A DNA stretch of 62,329 nt, taken from positions 1 through 62,329 of the forward strand of contig CAINUX010000254.1 in NCBI GenBank assembly GCA_903853895.1, in the 5' to 3' direction. The notes beneath the pieces were generated by a model. It did not search any database, was not told the origin of the DNA, and saw only the letters and a program-made list of their open reading frames with translations. The translations under genes were made by a program, and so were the position numbers. Shown piece by piece: positions 34,349 through 43,364 of the stretch (positions are counted from its first letter, which is position 1; each line of letters begins with the position of its first letter). Origin of the DNA: an uncultured beta proteobacterium. GTDB lineage: Bacteria > Pseudomonadota > Gammaproteobacteria > Burkholderiales > Burkholderiaceae_C.

Positions 34349-34380
34349 GTAAACATATCACGAGAGACTGATATGTTTAC
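34349..34380 (+). promoter_or_regulatory. Perfect 12-bp inverted repeat enclosing a start codon
   Basis: GTAAACATATCA-CGAGAGAC-TGATATGTTTAC: the two 12-nt arms are exact reverse complements with an 8-nt loop. The start codon of the following gene (34373) is inside the right arm, and the only ribosome-site-like sequence (GAGAGA) is in the loop. Folded in mRNA, it would pair the AUG; as DNA it could be a repressor site. Confidence 0.75.
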
Positions 34381-35527
34381 CAAAAAGAAGGTCTCAATCG
34401 GTTTGGCCTTGGCCAGTGTGGCAGTGCAGTGTGCATCGCTCACTATTGGCCCGGCACAGGGAGCCGCGTGGATCGGGCGACCCCTAGAATTGAGTATTCC
34501 GGTGGTCAATGACACGCTATCAGACACCGCCGCACTGTGTGTGCATGCGGACGTCTATTACGCGGAAACTCGGCAGGATGCTTCTCGCGTTCACGTTCAG
34601 CAGGAACCCAGCGATCAGGCAGATACGGTACGCCTGCAGCTGCGATCCAGCACCCCAATTAATGAGCCGGTGGTAACGGTCAACCTGCGCGTCGGCTGCG
34701 AGGACAAGTCCATGCGGCGCTTTGTGTTGCTGGCAGATTTTCCCGTGATTGCGGAAGTTCCTGCCGAGCGTGCGCTCCCGGAAGTAGTCGAGACCCTGCC
34801 AATGTCGGCCGACACGGAACCGGGCGCGGCACGTGCGCTACCAGCCGGTCTTGCGCGTGAGGGGATGACTACTGCCGCCGCTCGTTCTGCTACACCGCGC
34901 ACAACAGTCGCCAAAGTCAAACCATCTACACGTGCGGCCAAACCAGCCAGGCCTCAGCGCGCCCGCCTCCAACTGGATTCCGTGGACATTTTGCTCGAGC
35001 GCATCAAGACGCTGGAAGCCGCTGCCACCGCCCCACCCGTGGAGCCGGTGAACAAGGACTCCGAGCGCTTGCAAAGACTCGAAAGCGATCTTCAAAGTCT
35101 GCGGGAGCAAACCGCCAAGAACGGAGCCACCCTGCTGGTTCTGCAAAAACAATTGGAACGGGCAGAGTCCGAACGGATATCGACAGAATGGTTCTACGGC
35201 TTGGTAGCGACGCTGATGCTGTGTGCCGGCGCTATTGTCATGCTCTGGCAACGTCGTCGTGTGCCACAGAGTTGGGACGAAGGTCCATCCGTTGAACCGG
35301 ACAGTGAGCCCGAACCGTACGAGGCCCAGTTCCTGCGCAAGACAGCAGGCCTCGAGCTATTTGAAGCACCGCCACTTCAAACGCCCTTCCCCAGGGCCAA
35401 ATTCAATCCCGATCCAGAGCCCGAACCCAAACTAGAGGTCGTTGACCTGCCAGTGGATGTAAACCTCGTGGAATTCGACGAGCCACAGTGGTCCGCCGCC
35501 AACAAAACTCCGACTGCGCGACCCTAG
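34373..35527 (+). CDS. FimV-like exported protein with coiled coil and single membrane helix
   Basis: A 384-aa protein with a signal peptide (to about residue 30, ending AQGAA), an N-terminal beta-rich domain like that of FimV (IGRPLELSIPV...YYAETRQDASRV), a basic linker (about 150-200), a coiled coil (about 205-265, RLQRLESDLQSLREQTAKNG), one TM helix (about 275-293) and an acidic cytoplasmic tail. FimV-type proteins shape polar assembly of type IV pili or secretion systems in other bacteria; the role here is inferred. Its start codon is buried in a perfect inverted repeat. Confidence 0.75.
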   Translation: MFTKKKVSIGLALASVAVQCASLTIGPAQGAAWIGRPLELSIPVVNDTLSDTAALCVHADVYYAETRQDASRVHVQQEPSDQADTVRLQLRSSTPINEPVVTVNLRVGCEDKSMRRFVLLADFPVIAEVPAERALPEVVETLPMSADTEPGAARALPAGLAREGMTTAAARSATPRTTVAKVKPSTRAAKPARPQRARLQLDSVDILLERIKTLEAAATAPPVEPVNKDSERLQRLESDLQSLREQTAKNGATLLVLQKQLERAESERISTEWFYGLVATLMLCAGAIVMLWQRRRVPQSWDEGPSVEPDSEPEPYEAQFLRKTAGLELFEAPPLQTPFPRAKFNPDPEPEPKLEVVDLPVDVNLVEFDEPQWSAANKTPTARP

Positions 35528-35599
35528 TGCGGGTGCTACGACACGTCGGACCAACGGCATGGGCGAGAATTGGGGTTTGTCACGCTATAAAAAACACCC

Positions 35600-35848
35600 A
35601 TGAACCAAGCTGATTCCCGCCCACCCCTTCCCGATCATCTGTCCACCGACGCCCGCAGCCCCCACCACGTCGCCGCCGTGTTCGAACACGACATCGGCAT
35701 CCGCTTCAACGACAAGGAACGCACGGACGTCGCCGAGTACTGCATCAGCGAAGGCTGGGTCAAGGTGCCCGCAGGCAAAACGGTGGACCGCAAGGGTCAG
35801 CCGATGATGATCAAGCTCAAAGGCCGGGTTGAAGCCTTCTACCGTTAA
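35600..35848 (+). CDS. DUF3297 protein
   Basis: An 82-aa soluble protein matching DUF3297: PPLPDHLSTDARSPHHVAAV, GIRFNDKERTDVAEYCISEG and KTVDRKGQPMMIKLKGRVEA. The family is small and widespread in proteobacteria, with no established function. A GCTATAAAAA stretch 10-20 nt upstream is AT-rich and may be promoter or leader. It stands alone. Confidence 0.88.
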   Translation: MNQADSRPPLPDHLSTDARSPHHVAAVFEHDIGIRFNDKERTDVAEYCISEGWVKVPAGKTVDRKGQPMMIKLKGRVEAFYR

Positions 35849-35870
35849 CGGTCACCGCTACGCGGTTTAT

Positions 35871-36182
35871 TCAATAAGTGATGCTCAGCGCATCCGCGTC
35901 CACATTGATCACCGGTTTGCCCAGCACCGCACTGGCCGCCTGCGCAAAGGCCAGTGCCCATGCGGGATCCGCAAACTTGACAGGCCCGGCCGCCTGGGCA
36001 ACCACGACCACGCGGTCTGCCATCAGCAGCTTGCCGGTGGCGCGCAAGGGCTCGCACTCCATCTCGGTGAACTGATCGTCCAGCCACTTGCGCGCGACCT
36101 CTCGGTCCAGCGCCTGCTCGGGGCCGAGTTCAATACGAACGGGTGCGGTGTTTTTGAAGGTGACGCTGACTTGGCTACGCAT
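35871..36182 (-). CDS. Hypothetical protein
   Basis: 103 aa, soluble, with no recognised family. The N-terminal half is charged (ALDREVARKWLDDQFTEMEC); the C-terminal half has an Ala-rich helix (PAWALAFAQAASAVLG). The ATG at 36182 follows a purine-rich AGGAGA leader. It is convergent with the DUF3297 gene (22-bp gap) and divergent from the exported protein at 36284. Confidence 0.65.
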   Translation of the reverse strand: MRSQVSVTFKNTAPVRIELGPEQALDREVARKWLDDQFTEMECEPLRATGKLLMADRVVVVAQAAGPVKFADPAWALAFAQAASAVLGKPVINVDADALSITY

Positions 36183-36283
36183 GGTTTTCTCCTGTTACTG
36201 CCATGATAAAACCAATTGGCGAGAGTCGTGCTGAAATAGGTACCTGATCCCACCCCGTTTGACCTGCAGCAAAGGGCACCACC

Positions 36284-36949
36284 ATGCGAACCACTTCTGT
36301 CAGGGCTTTGATAACCGCCATTGCCGCGGCGTGCATGGCGCCTGTTGCGACCTGGGCCGAGTCACCCGGTCGTGTCACGGTGCGCGCGGTGGTGCACGAC
36401 CTGACCGTCGAGTTGCGCCAGGTAAAGGAAGGCGAGCAGGACAACCCGAACGCATCGTCCGGCGCGTACACCGTGGGCACCGCCAACCGTGCGGTCGACT
36501 TTGCGCCCCAGCAGGTGCGGGTGCGCAGCGGCGAAAAAGCCAGCCTGCAGATCAACCAGTCCGTGCCCATGCAGTGGGTGCAAAAGATCGAATCGCAAAG
36601 CGCCACGCTCAGCGCTGCCGGCACCTCGGCCAGCAGCCAGGCCGGTGGCGTGACGCAGGCCATTACCTGGATGGAGTCGGGTCAGAGCTTCACTGTCACA
36701 CCGAACTGGCCGGGTGGCAAGAAGCCGGTCAGACTGGAGATCGAAGTGCAGTCTTCGGCCGTGGACGAGCGCACCAGCTCCGACCTGCCAGCCACGGCAC
36801 GCCAGCGCTACAGCACCACGGTGACTGCGCCACTCAACCAGTGGGTCACCATTGCCACCAGCGGGCGCACTACCGGTGCGGGCAGCTATAGCAGCAGCGG
36901 AACATCCGACGCCCGCCGCCTAATGCAGATTCGCGTTACCGCGGACTGA
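36284..36949 (+). CDS. Exported hypothetical protein
   Basis: A 221-aa protein with a Sec signal peptide (cleavage after PVATWA). The mature part is Ser/Thr/Gln-rich and predicted beta (VRSGEKASLQINQSVPMQW, QSFTVTPNWPGGKKPVRLEI, TVTAPLNQWVTIATSG). The last segment faintly resembles the repeat unit of secretins (L-N-Q-W-V-x-I-A), which is not enough to assign it. It overlaps the convergent MFS gene by 14 nt. Confidence 0.7.
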   Translation: MRTTSVRALITAIAAACMAPVATWAESPGRVTVRAVVHDLTVELRQVKEGEQDNPNASSGAYTVGTANRAVDFAPQQVRVRSGEKASLQINQSVPMQWVQKIESQSATLSAAGTSASSQAGGVTQAITWMESGQSFTVTPNWPGGKKPVRLEIEVQSSAVDERTSSDLPATARQRYSTTVTAPLNQWVTIATSGRTTGAGSYSSSGTSDARRLMQIRVTAD

Positions 36950-38138
36950 ACCCGGCCGGGCGCAGCACGGCAAACGCGCCCATCGCCACCAGCGACAACA
37001 GCGCCGCCAGACCAAACGCCAGCTCGGGCGCCAGCGTCCACAACGCACCGGCGATCAGCGACGCGGGCAGGTACAGCAAACCGGTCACAAAGTTGTAAAC
37101 CCCCATGGCGGTGGCGCGGCGGTCGTGCTCCAGGTCAGCAATCAGGGCCTTGCTCTGCGAGTCTTCCACCGCGTAGAACAGGCCGTAGCACGCAAACACG
37201 GCAATGATTTCCCACTGGCTGCTGGCAAACACCAGCGCCAGGTTGATGGAGCCATACAGCGCGTAGCCCAGCAGCACCACGCGGCTGCGCCCCACCGCAT
37301 CGCCCAGCTTGCCCGCCAGCGGCGCGACCACCACACAGGTGGCATTGAACAGCGCATACAGCAGCACGATCTGGCTGGCACTGAAGCCCGCCGCATGCGC
37401 CTTCAGCAGCAAGAAGCCCAGGCTGAAGTAGCCCAGCGCGAAGATGCCGGCCGGCAGCAGGAAGCGCTTGAACCCGGGGCTGAGCAGCTTCCAGTTTTCA
37501 CCCACGCTTTCATGTTCGCGGCTGATGCCGGGCTTGTCCTGCATAAAGCCCAGCACCACCACCGCCAGCACGGCCGGCACAAAGGCCACCCAGAACAGCA
37601 TGCGGTAGCCTTCGGGCGTCTCGCCCAGCCACGACAGCAGCGCATAGGCCACCAGCGGACCGAGAACCGCACCAGCCTTGTCCAGCGCTTTGTGCACACC
37701 AAAAGCATAGCCGCGCGTCTCTTTGGGCGCAATGGACGACAGCCAGGCATCGCGGGGCGGCCCACGAAACCCCTTGCCCAGGCGCTCAATCACCCGAAAC
37801 AGGCTCAGGCCCACGATGGAGGTGCTGACCAGCAAAATCGTCTTGGCCAGCGTGGAAAAACCATAGCCTGCGATGGCGAAGATCTTGCGCTTGCCGCCAC
37901 GGTCCGACAGCCAACCTGCCAGGTAATTCAGCGACGAGGCCGAGCAATCGGCCAGGCCCTCGATCAACCCCAGCAGCGACGCCGACGCCCCGGCCACGGT
38001 GGTGAAGAAGATCGCAAACACCGAGAACACCATCTCCGAACTCAGGTCGGTCAAAAAGCTGACCAGACCGAGCTTGAGAATGTCGGGGTGCAGGCGCGCA
38101 CGCGGCGGGGCGGGCGGGGCGTCGGATGGAAGTGTCAT
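36936..38138 (-). CDS. MFS transporter
   Basis: The start at 38138 (MTLPSDAPPAPPRARLHPDI) gives 400 aa and twelve membrane helices. The N-terminal half has FLTDLSSEMVFSVFAIF and the loop LSDRGGKRKIFAIAGYG; residues near 115 (RVIERLGKGFRGPPRDAWLS) are characteristic of the MFS subgroup with an R-G-P-x-R-D-A motif. The substrate is unknown. It is divergent from a molybdopterin oxidoreductase with 70 bp between, so the two may share regulation. Confidence 0.88.
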   Translation of the reverse strand: MTLPSDAPPAPPRARLHPDILKLGLVSFLTDLSSEMVFSVFAIFFTTVAGASASLLGLIEGLADCSASSLNYLAGWLSDRGGKRKIFAIAGYGFSTLAKTILLVSTSIVGLSLFRVIERLGKGFRGPPRDAWLSSIAPKETRGYAFGVHKALDKAGAVLGPLVAYALLSWLGETPEGYRMLFWVAFVPAVLAVVVLGFMQDKPGISREHESVGENWKLLSPGFKRFLLPAGIFALGYFSLGFLLLKAHAAGFSASQIVLLYALFNATCVVVAPLAGKLGDAVGRSRVVLLGYALYGSINLALVFASSQWEIIAVFACYGLFYAVEDSQSKALIADLEHDRRATAMGVYNFVTGLLYLPASLIAGALWTLAPELAFGLAALLSLVAMGAFAVLRPAGFSPR

Positions 38139-38208
38139 GTTGGCGCCAGCGCCTTTTGCGGCGACGCGGCACAATAGTTTTAACACATTGCCACCGCCCG
38201 AGGAACCC

Positions 38209-40434
38209 ATGACCGACACCACCACCCACCACCGCATCTGCCCCCTGTGCGAAGCCTGCTGCGGACTGGAAATCAAAGTGCAGAGCGGCAAGGTCATCAG
38301 CATCCGCGGCCACGAGGCCGACGTCTTCAGCGCCGGCTATATCTGCCCCAAGGGTGTGGCGCTGAAAGACCTGCACGAAGACCCGGACCGCCTGCGCACG
38401 CCGCTGATCAAGCGCAACGGCGTGTTCGAGGAAGCGAGCTGGGACGAGGCCTACGCCGAGATTGAGCGCCGCCTGCCGCCGCTGATGGCGCAGCACGGGC
38501 GCAACGCCACTGCCGTCGTAGTGGGCAACCCCTCGGCCCACAAAATCGGCCTGTTGACCTACTTTGGCAAGCTGGCCCGCGCCCTGGGCACGAAGAACGT
38601 GTTCTCGGCCTCCACGCTGGACCAGATGCCCAAGCAGCTCGCAAGCGGTCTGATGTTTGGCCACTGGTTGTCGGTGGCCCTGCCCGATATCAGCCGCACC
38701 GACTATCTGCTGGTGCTGGGTGCGAATCCGCTGGTCAGCAACGGCAGCATGTGGACCGTGCCCGACTTCCGCGGCAAAGCCAAGGCCCTGCAAGCGCGCG
38801 GCGGCAAGCTGGTGGTGATCGACCCGCGCCGCACCGAGACCGCTGCCGTGGCCGATGCCCACCATTTCATCCGCCCGAACTCTGATGTATTTTTGCTGGC
38901 TGCCATGGTCCACACCCTGTTTGCCGAGGGCCTGGTACAGCTGGGTACGGTGGCTGATTGGGTAAACGGCGTGACCGAGGTGCAGCAGGCGGTTGCATCC
39001 TTCACGCCCGAGGCCGTGGCCGCACGCTGCGGCATCAGCGCGGACACGATCCGCACCCTGACGCGCGAGCTGGCAGCCGCCCCACGTGCCGCCGTCTATG
39101 CCCGCATCGGCACCTGCACGCAGGAATACGGCACGCTGGCCAGCTGGCTGGTGGACGTGCTCAACACACTGACCGGCAATCTGGATCGAGCCGGTGGCGC
39201 GCTGTTCGCCAAGTCGGCGGCGTTTGCGTCCAACACGGCCGGCAAACCCGGAGTGGGCAAGGGTGTCACCACCGGGCGCCACCACGCCCGCGTCAGCGGC
39301 GCGCCCGAGGTGTATGGCGAGTTGCCCATCACCTGCATGGCCGAAGAGATCGAGACCCCCGGCGAGGGCCAGATCCGCGCCCTGTTCACGGTGGCTACCA
39401 ACCCGGTGCTCTCCAGCCCCAATGGCCCGCGCCTGGCCAAGGCGCTGGACACGCTGGACTTCATGGTCAGCATGGACATTTACCTGAATGAGACCACCCG
39501 CCATGCGGACGTGATCCTGCCCGGCGTCTCGCCGTTGGAAGACTTCCATTACGACGTCGCCTTTCCCCAACTCTCCTGGCGCAACCATGCGCGCTACAGC
39601 CCGCCGGTGTTGCCCGCCGCGCCCGGCCAGCCCGAGGAATGGCAGACCCTGCTGAAACTGGCGGCAATAGCCCAGGGCAAGGGCGCCAGCATCGACGCCA
39701 ACGCGCTGGACGACGCCCAGTTTGCCGAAGACGCCCAGCGCCTGTTTGGCGCCCATGCTGAGGCCGTCATCGCGGCGACCCAAGGATTGAAAGGCCCACA
39801 GCGCACACTGGAAGTGGCACTGCGTAGCGGCCCCTATGGCGACCAGTTTGGCCGCAAGCCCGACGGCCTGACCCTGGCCAAGGTGCAGGCCTCCAACGCC
39901 ACAGGCGGCATTGACCTGGGCGAACTGCAGCCCCGCATCCCCGAAATGCTGCGCACCCCCAGCGGCAAGGTGGAGCTGGCTCCCCCCTCGTTGCTACAAG
40001 ATTTGCAGCGCGCCAAGCAGGATCTACGAGGGCTAGCGCCCGATTTGGTCATCATCGGTCGGCGCGACGTGCGCACCAACAACAGCTGGATGCACAACCT
40101 GCCAGTGCTGGCCAAGGGGCCGTTTCGCTGTACCGCGCTGGTCAACCCGGCGGACGCGACGCGGCTGGGGCTGACGGACGGCGCGCTGGCGACCATCCAC
40201 AGCGGCCCCCGCAGCGTGCGGGCCCAAGTGCACGTTAGCACGGAGATGATGCCCGGCGTGGTCAGCCTGCCGCACGGCTGGGGCCACGACGCGCACGGTG
40301 CGCAACTGCGCGTGGCGGCCGAGCGCCCCGGCGCCAACATCAACGCGCTACTGGACGACCAGCTGCGTGATCCGCTGTCGGGCAATGCGGTGCTGGGTGG
40401 GGTGGCTATTACGATGCAGGCGGCTGCGGCCTGA
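38209..40434 (+). CDS. Molybdopterin oxidoreductase (bis-MGD family, single subunit)
   Basis: The start at 38209 follows AGGAA. The 741-aa protein has an N-terminal 4Fe-4S site C11-x2-C14-x3-C18-x27-C46 (CPLCEACC...YICPKG), then the Mo-bisMGD catalytic domains (LLVLGANPLVSNGSM, VVIDPRRTETA, LFTVATNPVLSSPNGPR, NETTRHADVILPG) and the C-terminal beta-barrel (TNNSWMHNLPVLAKG). No signal peptide and no FeS or membrane subunit genes are present, so it is a cytoplasmic stand-alone enzyme of unknown substrate. A copy of the dispersed repeat encodes residues 595-613 in the linker to the C-terminal domain. Confidence 0.9.
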   Translation: MTDTTTHHRICPLCEACCGLEIKVQSGKVISIRGHEADVFSAGYICPKGVALKDLHEDPDRLRTPLIKRNGVFEEASWDEAYAEIERRLPPLMAQHGRNATAVVVGNPSAHKIGLLTYFGKLARALGTKNVFSASTLDQMPKQLASGLMFGHWLSVALPDISRTDYLLVLGANPLVSNGSMWTVPDFRGKAKALQARGGKLVVIDPRRTETAAVADAHHFIRPNSDVFLLAAMVHTLFAEGLVQLGTVADWVNGVTEVQQAVASFTPEAVAARCGISADTIRTLTRELAAAPRAAVYARIGTCTQEYGTLASWLVDVLNTLTGNLDRAGGALFAKSAAFASNTAGKPGVGKGVTTGRHHARVSGAPEVYGELPITCMAEEIETPGEGQIRALFTVATNPVLSSPNGPRLAKALDTLDFMVSMDIYLNETTRHADVILPGVSPLEDFHYDVAFPQLSWRNHARYSPPVLPAAPGQPEEWQTLLKLAAIAQGKGASIDANALDDAQFAEDAQRLFGAHAEAVIAATQGLKGPQRTLEVALRSGPYGDQFGRKPDGLTLAKVQASNATGGIDLGELQPRIPEMLRTPSGKVELAPPSLLQDLQRAKQDLRGLAPDLVIIGRRDVRTNNSWMHNLPVLAKGPFRCTALVNPADATRLGLTDGALATIHSGPRSVRAQVHVSTEMMPGVVSLPHGWGHDAHGAQLRVAAERPGANINALLDDQLRDPLSGNAVLGGVAITMQAAAA
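39993..40047 (+). repeat. Dispersed ~55-bp repeat, copy F (inside oxidoreductase gene)
   Basis: GCTACAAGATTTGCAGCGCG, then ATCTACGAGGGCTAGCGCCC and GATTTG. It is translated in frame as LLQDLQRAKQDLRGLAPDL in a linker region. Confidence 0.75.
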
Positions 40435-40449
40435 TTTCGGGGAGAGACT

Positions 40450-40510
40450 ATTGGTCCAATTGGCCTCTAGCCCTCGTCGGTATTGTCTCATTCGCTACTA
40501 AAAACGTAGC
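40450..40510 (-). repeat. Dispersed ~55-bp repeat, copy G
   Basis: Minus strand: GCTACGTTTTTAGTAGCGAA, then ACGAGGGCTAGAGGCCAATT. It fills about half of the 137-bp gap between two convergent genes. No separate terminator is seen there. Confidence 0.8.
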
Positions 40511-40571
40511 GCACTGAAATCTCTCTGCGGGAAGTTGCACCAAAGTTCCCGACAAGAATCCCATCAGCATT

Positions 40572-42386
40572 TCAAGCCACGCGTTGCGTTGTCGAGGCTG
40601 AATCAACCACCACAGGCCCGTCAAACTGGTAACCGTCTGCGGGGTGCAGCTCCCATGCGCCAGCCCCCACCAACCGCAGCACGAGCGTGTGGTGGCGCAG
40701 CACGGCGGGGCCGTGGGCGATGCTGATGATGGTGGTACCGGCTTTGCGCAGGCGTTCGTACAGCGAGCTTTCGTTGCTGCTGTCCAGCGCGCTGGTGGCT
40801 TCGTCCAGGATGACGATACGAGGTTGGCGCACGAGCACGCGCCCAAAGGCCAGGCGCTGCTGCTCGCCCACCGACAGCAGCTTCTCCCAGTCGTGGACGG
40901 CATCCAGGCCGCCTACGCGTTCAGCCAACTCTTCCATATGCACCTCGTCCAGTATTTCGAGCAAACGCTCGTCACCAAGGCTGGTCTCCAGGCTGGGGTA
41001 AATGAGTTGGCTGCGCAAACTGCCCAGTTGCATATACGGCTGCTGCGGCAGGAAGAAGAGGTCTTCAATCGGCGGCTGGCGGATCACGCCCGTGCCAGAG
41101 CGCCACAAACCCGCAATGGCGCGCAGCAACGAACTCTTGCCACAGCCGCTGTCACCGGTGATCAGCAGCCCATCCCCCGGCTTCAGTGTCAGGGTCAGTT
41201 CCTTCACCAGCATGCGTTCGTATTGGGGCGTATACAGCGTGACCGCATCCAGCGCGAGATGATCACCCACTTCGGTCTGAATGAGTGGATGCTTGTCGTT
41301 GGGTGCTTCGGGTTGCGACGTGGGGTCGGTCAACACCAGTCTCGACAAGGCCTGCAGCCGGTCTATGCCCGCCACGAAGCGGCTCAGGCTCTCGAAGTTA
41401 TCGACAATCAGCGCGACGGCGCCCAGCACCGCGACAAACGCACCGGTCGCCTGCACCGCCCGGCCGACTTCCATCTCGCCCGACAAAACCGCATTGGCCA
41501 GAATCACGCTGGGCAATACGATGGTCAGCTGGTTGAAGCCGCGTTGAAAGATATTGAGCGCGCGCTGCTGCTTGATCAGCCGCGCAAAATTGGTGAACAC
41601 CTTGCCAAATTTACTATCGATCTGTGCGCGCTCTTGTGGTTCACCGCGGTAGAACGCGATGGACTCGGCGTTCTCGCGCAGGCGCATCAGCCCAAAGCGG
41701 AAGTCCGCTTCGCGCCGGAGTTGCCAGAAATTCAGCTGGATCAGCGGCTTGCCGAAAAGGTAAAGCGCGACGAAGGTGCCCAAGAACGCATACACCGCCA
41801 GCACCCCCACCAACAAATGCGAAATCGACCACAGCACCGTGCTGAAGGCCACCAATTGCATCAGCGAGCCTAAAAAAATCAGCAGAAAATGGATGGACCT
41901 GCCGGTGAACGTGTTGATGTCCTCACTGATACGCTGGTCCGGGTTGTCGATCTCACCCATGGAACCCAGCGCGTAGTATTTGCGGTCGCGCAAATACCCA
42001 TCCAGGAAGCGGCCGGTGAGCCAACGCCGCCACTGGTTGGCGAACGCGTCGCGCATGTAGTAGTAGAAGGCGTAGATCGGCACGGCGAACACCAAGATGC
42101 CCAAGCACGCGTACACCGATTTCCAAAATCGATCGGCTTCCTTTCCCGCCAGTGCAGATGCCATCTCGCCGCTCTGCTCGTTCAGCATCACGGCGAATTG
42201 AGTCTCGGCCAGCATCAGGACGATGAGCAGAGCCAGCAACGTCCATGCTGCTTTTTTCTGGTCACCCAACCAGTAGGGCTTGGCTACCTGGACGAATTGC
42301 TTCCACGCAGCCAACGAGAATGGCGACGGACTTCGCTGTGACAGGGTGGGTCCTTCCGGCGTGTCAGCGTTTGCGGAGATGGGCAT
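40572..42386 (-). CDS. SbmA/BacA-like ABC transporter (YddA type, fused permease and ATPase)
   Basis: About 604 aa from ATG 42386 (MPISANADTPEG); an upstream ATG at 42437 is also possible. Six membrane helices lie in residues ~40-340, with the SbmA/BacA-family segments YYYMRDAFANQWRRWLTGRF and NPDQRISEDINTFTG. The ATPase domain (about 385-590) has Walker A GDSGCGKSSLL, signature LSVGEQQRLAFGR and Walker B RIVILDEATSALD. Relatives take up or export peptides or long-chain lipids; YddA is uncharacterised. There is no partner gene. Confidence 0.92.
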   Translation of the reverse strand: MPISANADTPEGPTLSQRSPSPFSLAAWKQFVQVAKPYWLGDQKKAAWTLLALLIVLMLAETQFAVMLNEQSGEMASALAGKEADRFWKSVYACLGILVFAVPIYAFYYYMRDAFANQWRRWLTGRFLDGYLRDRKYYALGSMGEIDNPDQRISEDINTFTGRSIHFLLIFLGSLMQLVAFSTVLWSISHLLVGVLAVYAFLGTFVALYLFGKPLIQLNFWQLRREADFRFGLMRLRENAESIAFYRGEPQERAQIDSKFGKVFTNFARLIKQQRALNIFQRGFNQLTIVLPSVILANAVLSGEMEVGRAVQATGAFVAVLGAVALIVDNFESLSRFVAGIDRLQALSRLVLTDPTSQPEAPNDKHPLIQTEVGDHLALDAVTLYTPQYERMLVKELTLTLKPGDGLLITGDSGCGKSSLLRAIAGLWRSGTGVIRQPPIEDLFFLPQQPYMQLGSLRSQLIYPSLETSLGDERLLEILDEVHMEELAERVGGLDAVHDWEKLLSVGEQQRLAFGRVLVRQPRIVILDEATSALDSSNESSLYERLRKAGTTIISIAHGPAVLRHHTLVLRLVGAGAWELHPADGYQFDGPVVVDSASTTQRVA

Positions 42387-42629
42387 GGGGGCACTTTCTG
42401 GAAGCGGGAAATTTCGGAGGCGGCATAGCATAGGCAAACGGCCCGCGATTGGTCGGTTCGCTGCCGCACCGAGTACCGACTAAGGCTAACCGGGTTGCGG
42501 GTCCGCTGGTGTCGGCCCGTGGGCGCAAACGGATTACCCGCAGCGTCGATCCGTGAGATTCCAGCTTCATGATGCCTTTTTTACATGGAAGTTGAGAATG
42601 AGGTTCAGGCCACTTTTACGAAACCTATG

Positions 42630-42689
42630 CAAGCAAAACGTGCCACTAGCCCTCGAATACATTACGCCGTTAGCTATTTTATTGATAGC
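42630..42689 (-). repeat. Dispersed ~55-bp repeat, copy H (forms the tetR 3' end)
   Basis: Minus strand: GCTATCAATAAAATAGCTAA, then ATTCGAGGGCTAGTGGCACG. The TAG in the first block is the stop codon of the TetR gene, whose last residues LSIK are repeat-encoded. This parallels copy B. Confidence 0.8.
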
Positions 42690-43315
42690 AAATCAGTAGC
42701 AGGCCGTTCCAGCCCAGCCAAGTAGGCGTTCAACGCCTGCAAGCCCACCACCTCCAGGTCAAAGGCCTCAGGCTGCAGCAGCCAGTTGGTCATCAAGCCG
42801 TCCAGCAGGGCGTACAGGCCCACGGCGGTTGAATGTGTTTCTAACTGCGGGCGCACCTGGCCCTTGGTCTGGGCCATTGCCAGCACACGCGCCAGGTCCA
42901 CCACGCGCTCGGCGCGATGGGTGATGTGGCGTTCGCGCACGGCTTGCAGGTCGTCGCCGTATTCCACGCGGTGTGAGGCAATCTCAAACACCCGGCGCAC
43001 CTGCAGGTTGTGCACGGTTTCGTTAAAGGCGGCTGCCACATTCTGGCGCAGGTGCTGCAAGGGGTTATCGGATTCGGCCAGCGGCTGGCTGTTGAGCCGG
43101 GTCAACATGGGCAACTTCACGCGCTGCAACATGGCGTCAAACACGTCGGCCTTGTTCTGAAAATGCCAGTAAATGGCGCCGCGCGTCAGATGCGCCTCTT
43201 CCGCAATTTCCTGCAACGCGGTACGGGCCACACCCCGGCGCAGGAACACGCGCTCGGCCGCGTCCAGTATCAGGTCGCGGGTGATCAGGGCGTCTTCTTT
43301 GGTTCTGCGAGCCAT
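42674..43315 (-). CDS. TetR-family repressor of the RND efflux operon (AcrR/TtgR-like)
   Basis: A 213-aa protein with the TetR HTH (ILDAAERVFLRRGVARTALQ then EIAEEAHLTRGAIYWHFQNK, residues ~15-57); the RGAIYWHF recognition helix is that of AcrR/TtgR/MexR-neighbour regulators. The C-terminal half is the ligand-binding domain. It is divergent from the adaptor gene, and the gap holds an AcrR-like palindrome, so it most likely represses the pump and itself. The last codons derive from a dispersed repeat. Confidence 0.9.
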   Translation of the reverse strand: MARRTKEDALITRDLILDAAERVFLRRGVARTALQEIAEEAHLTRGAIYWHFQNKADVFDAMLQRVKLPMLTRLNSQPLAESDNPLQHLRQNVAAAFNETVHNLQVRRVFEIASHRVEYGDDLQAVRERHITHRAERVVDLARVLAMAQTKGQVRPQLETHSTAVGLYALLDGLMTNWLLQPEAFDLEVVGLQALNAYLAGLERPATDLLSIK

Positions 43316-43364
43316 ATTTATGGGACTATGTCGGAAACAGGGTTATTGCCTTTCACGCTCAATT

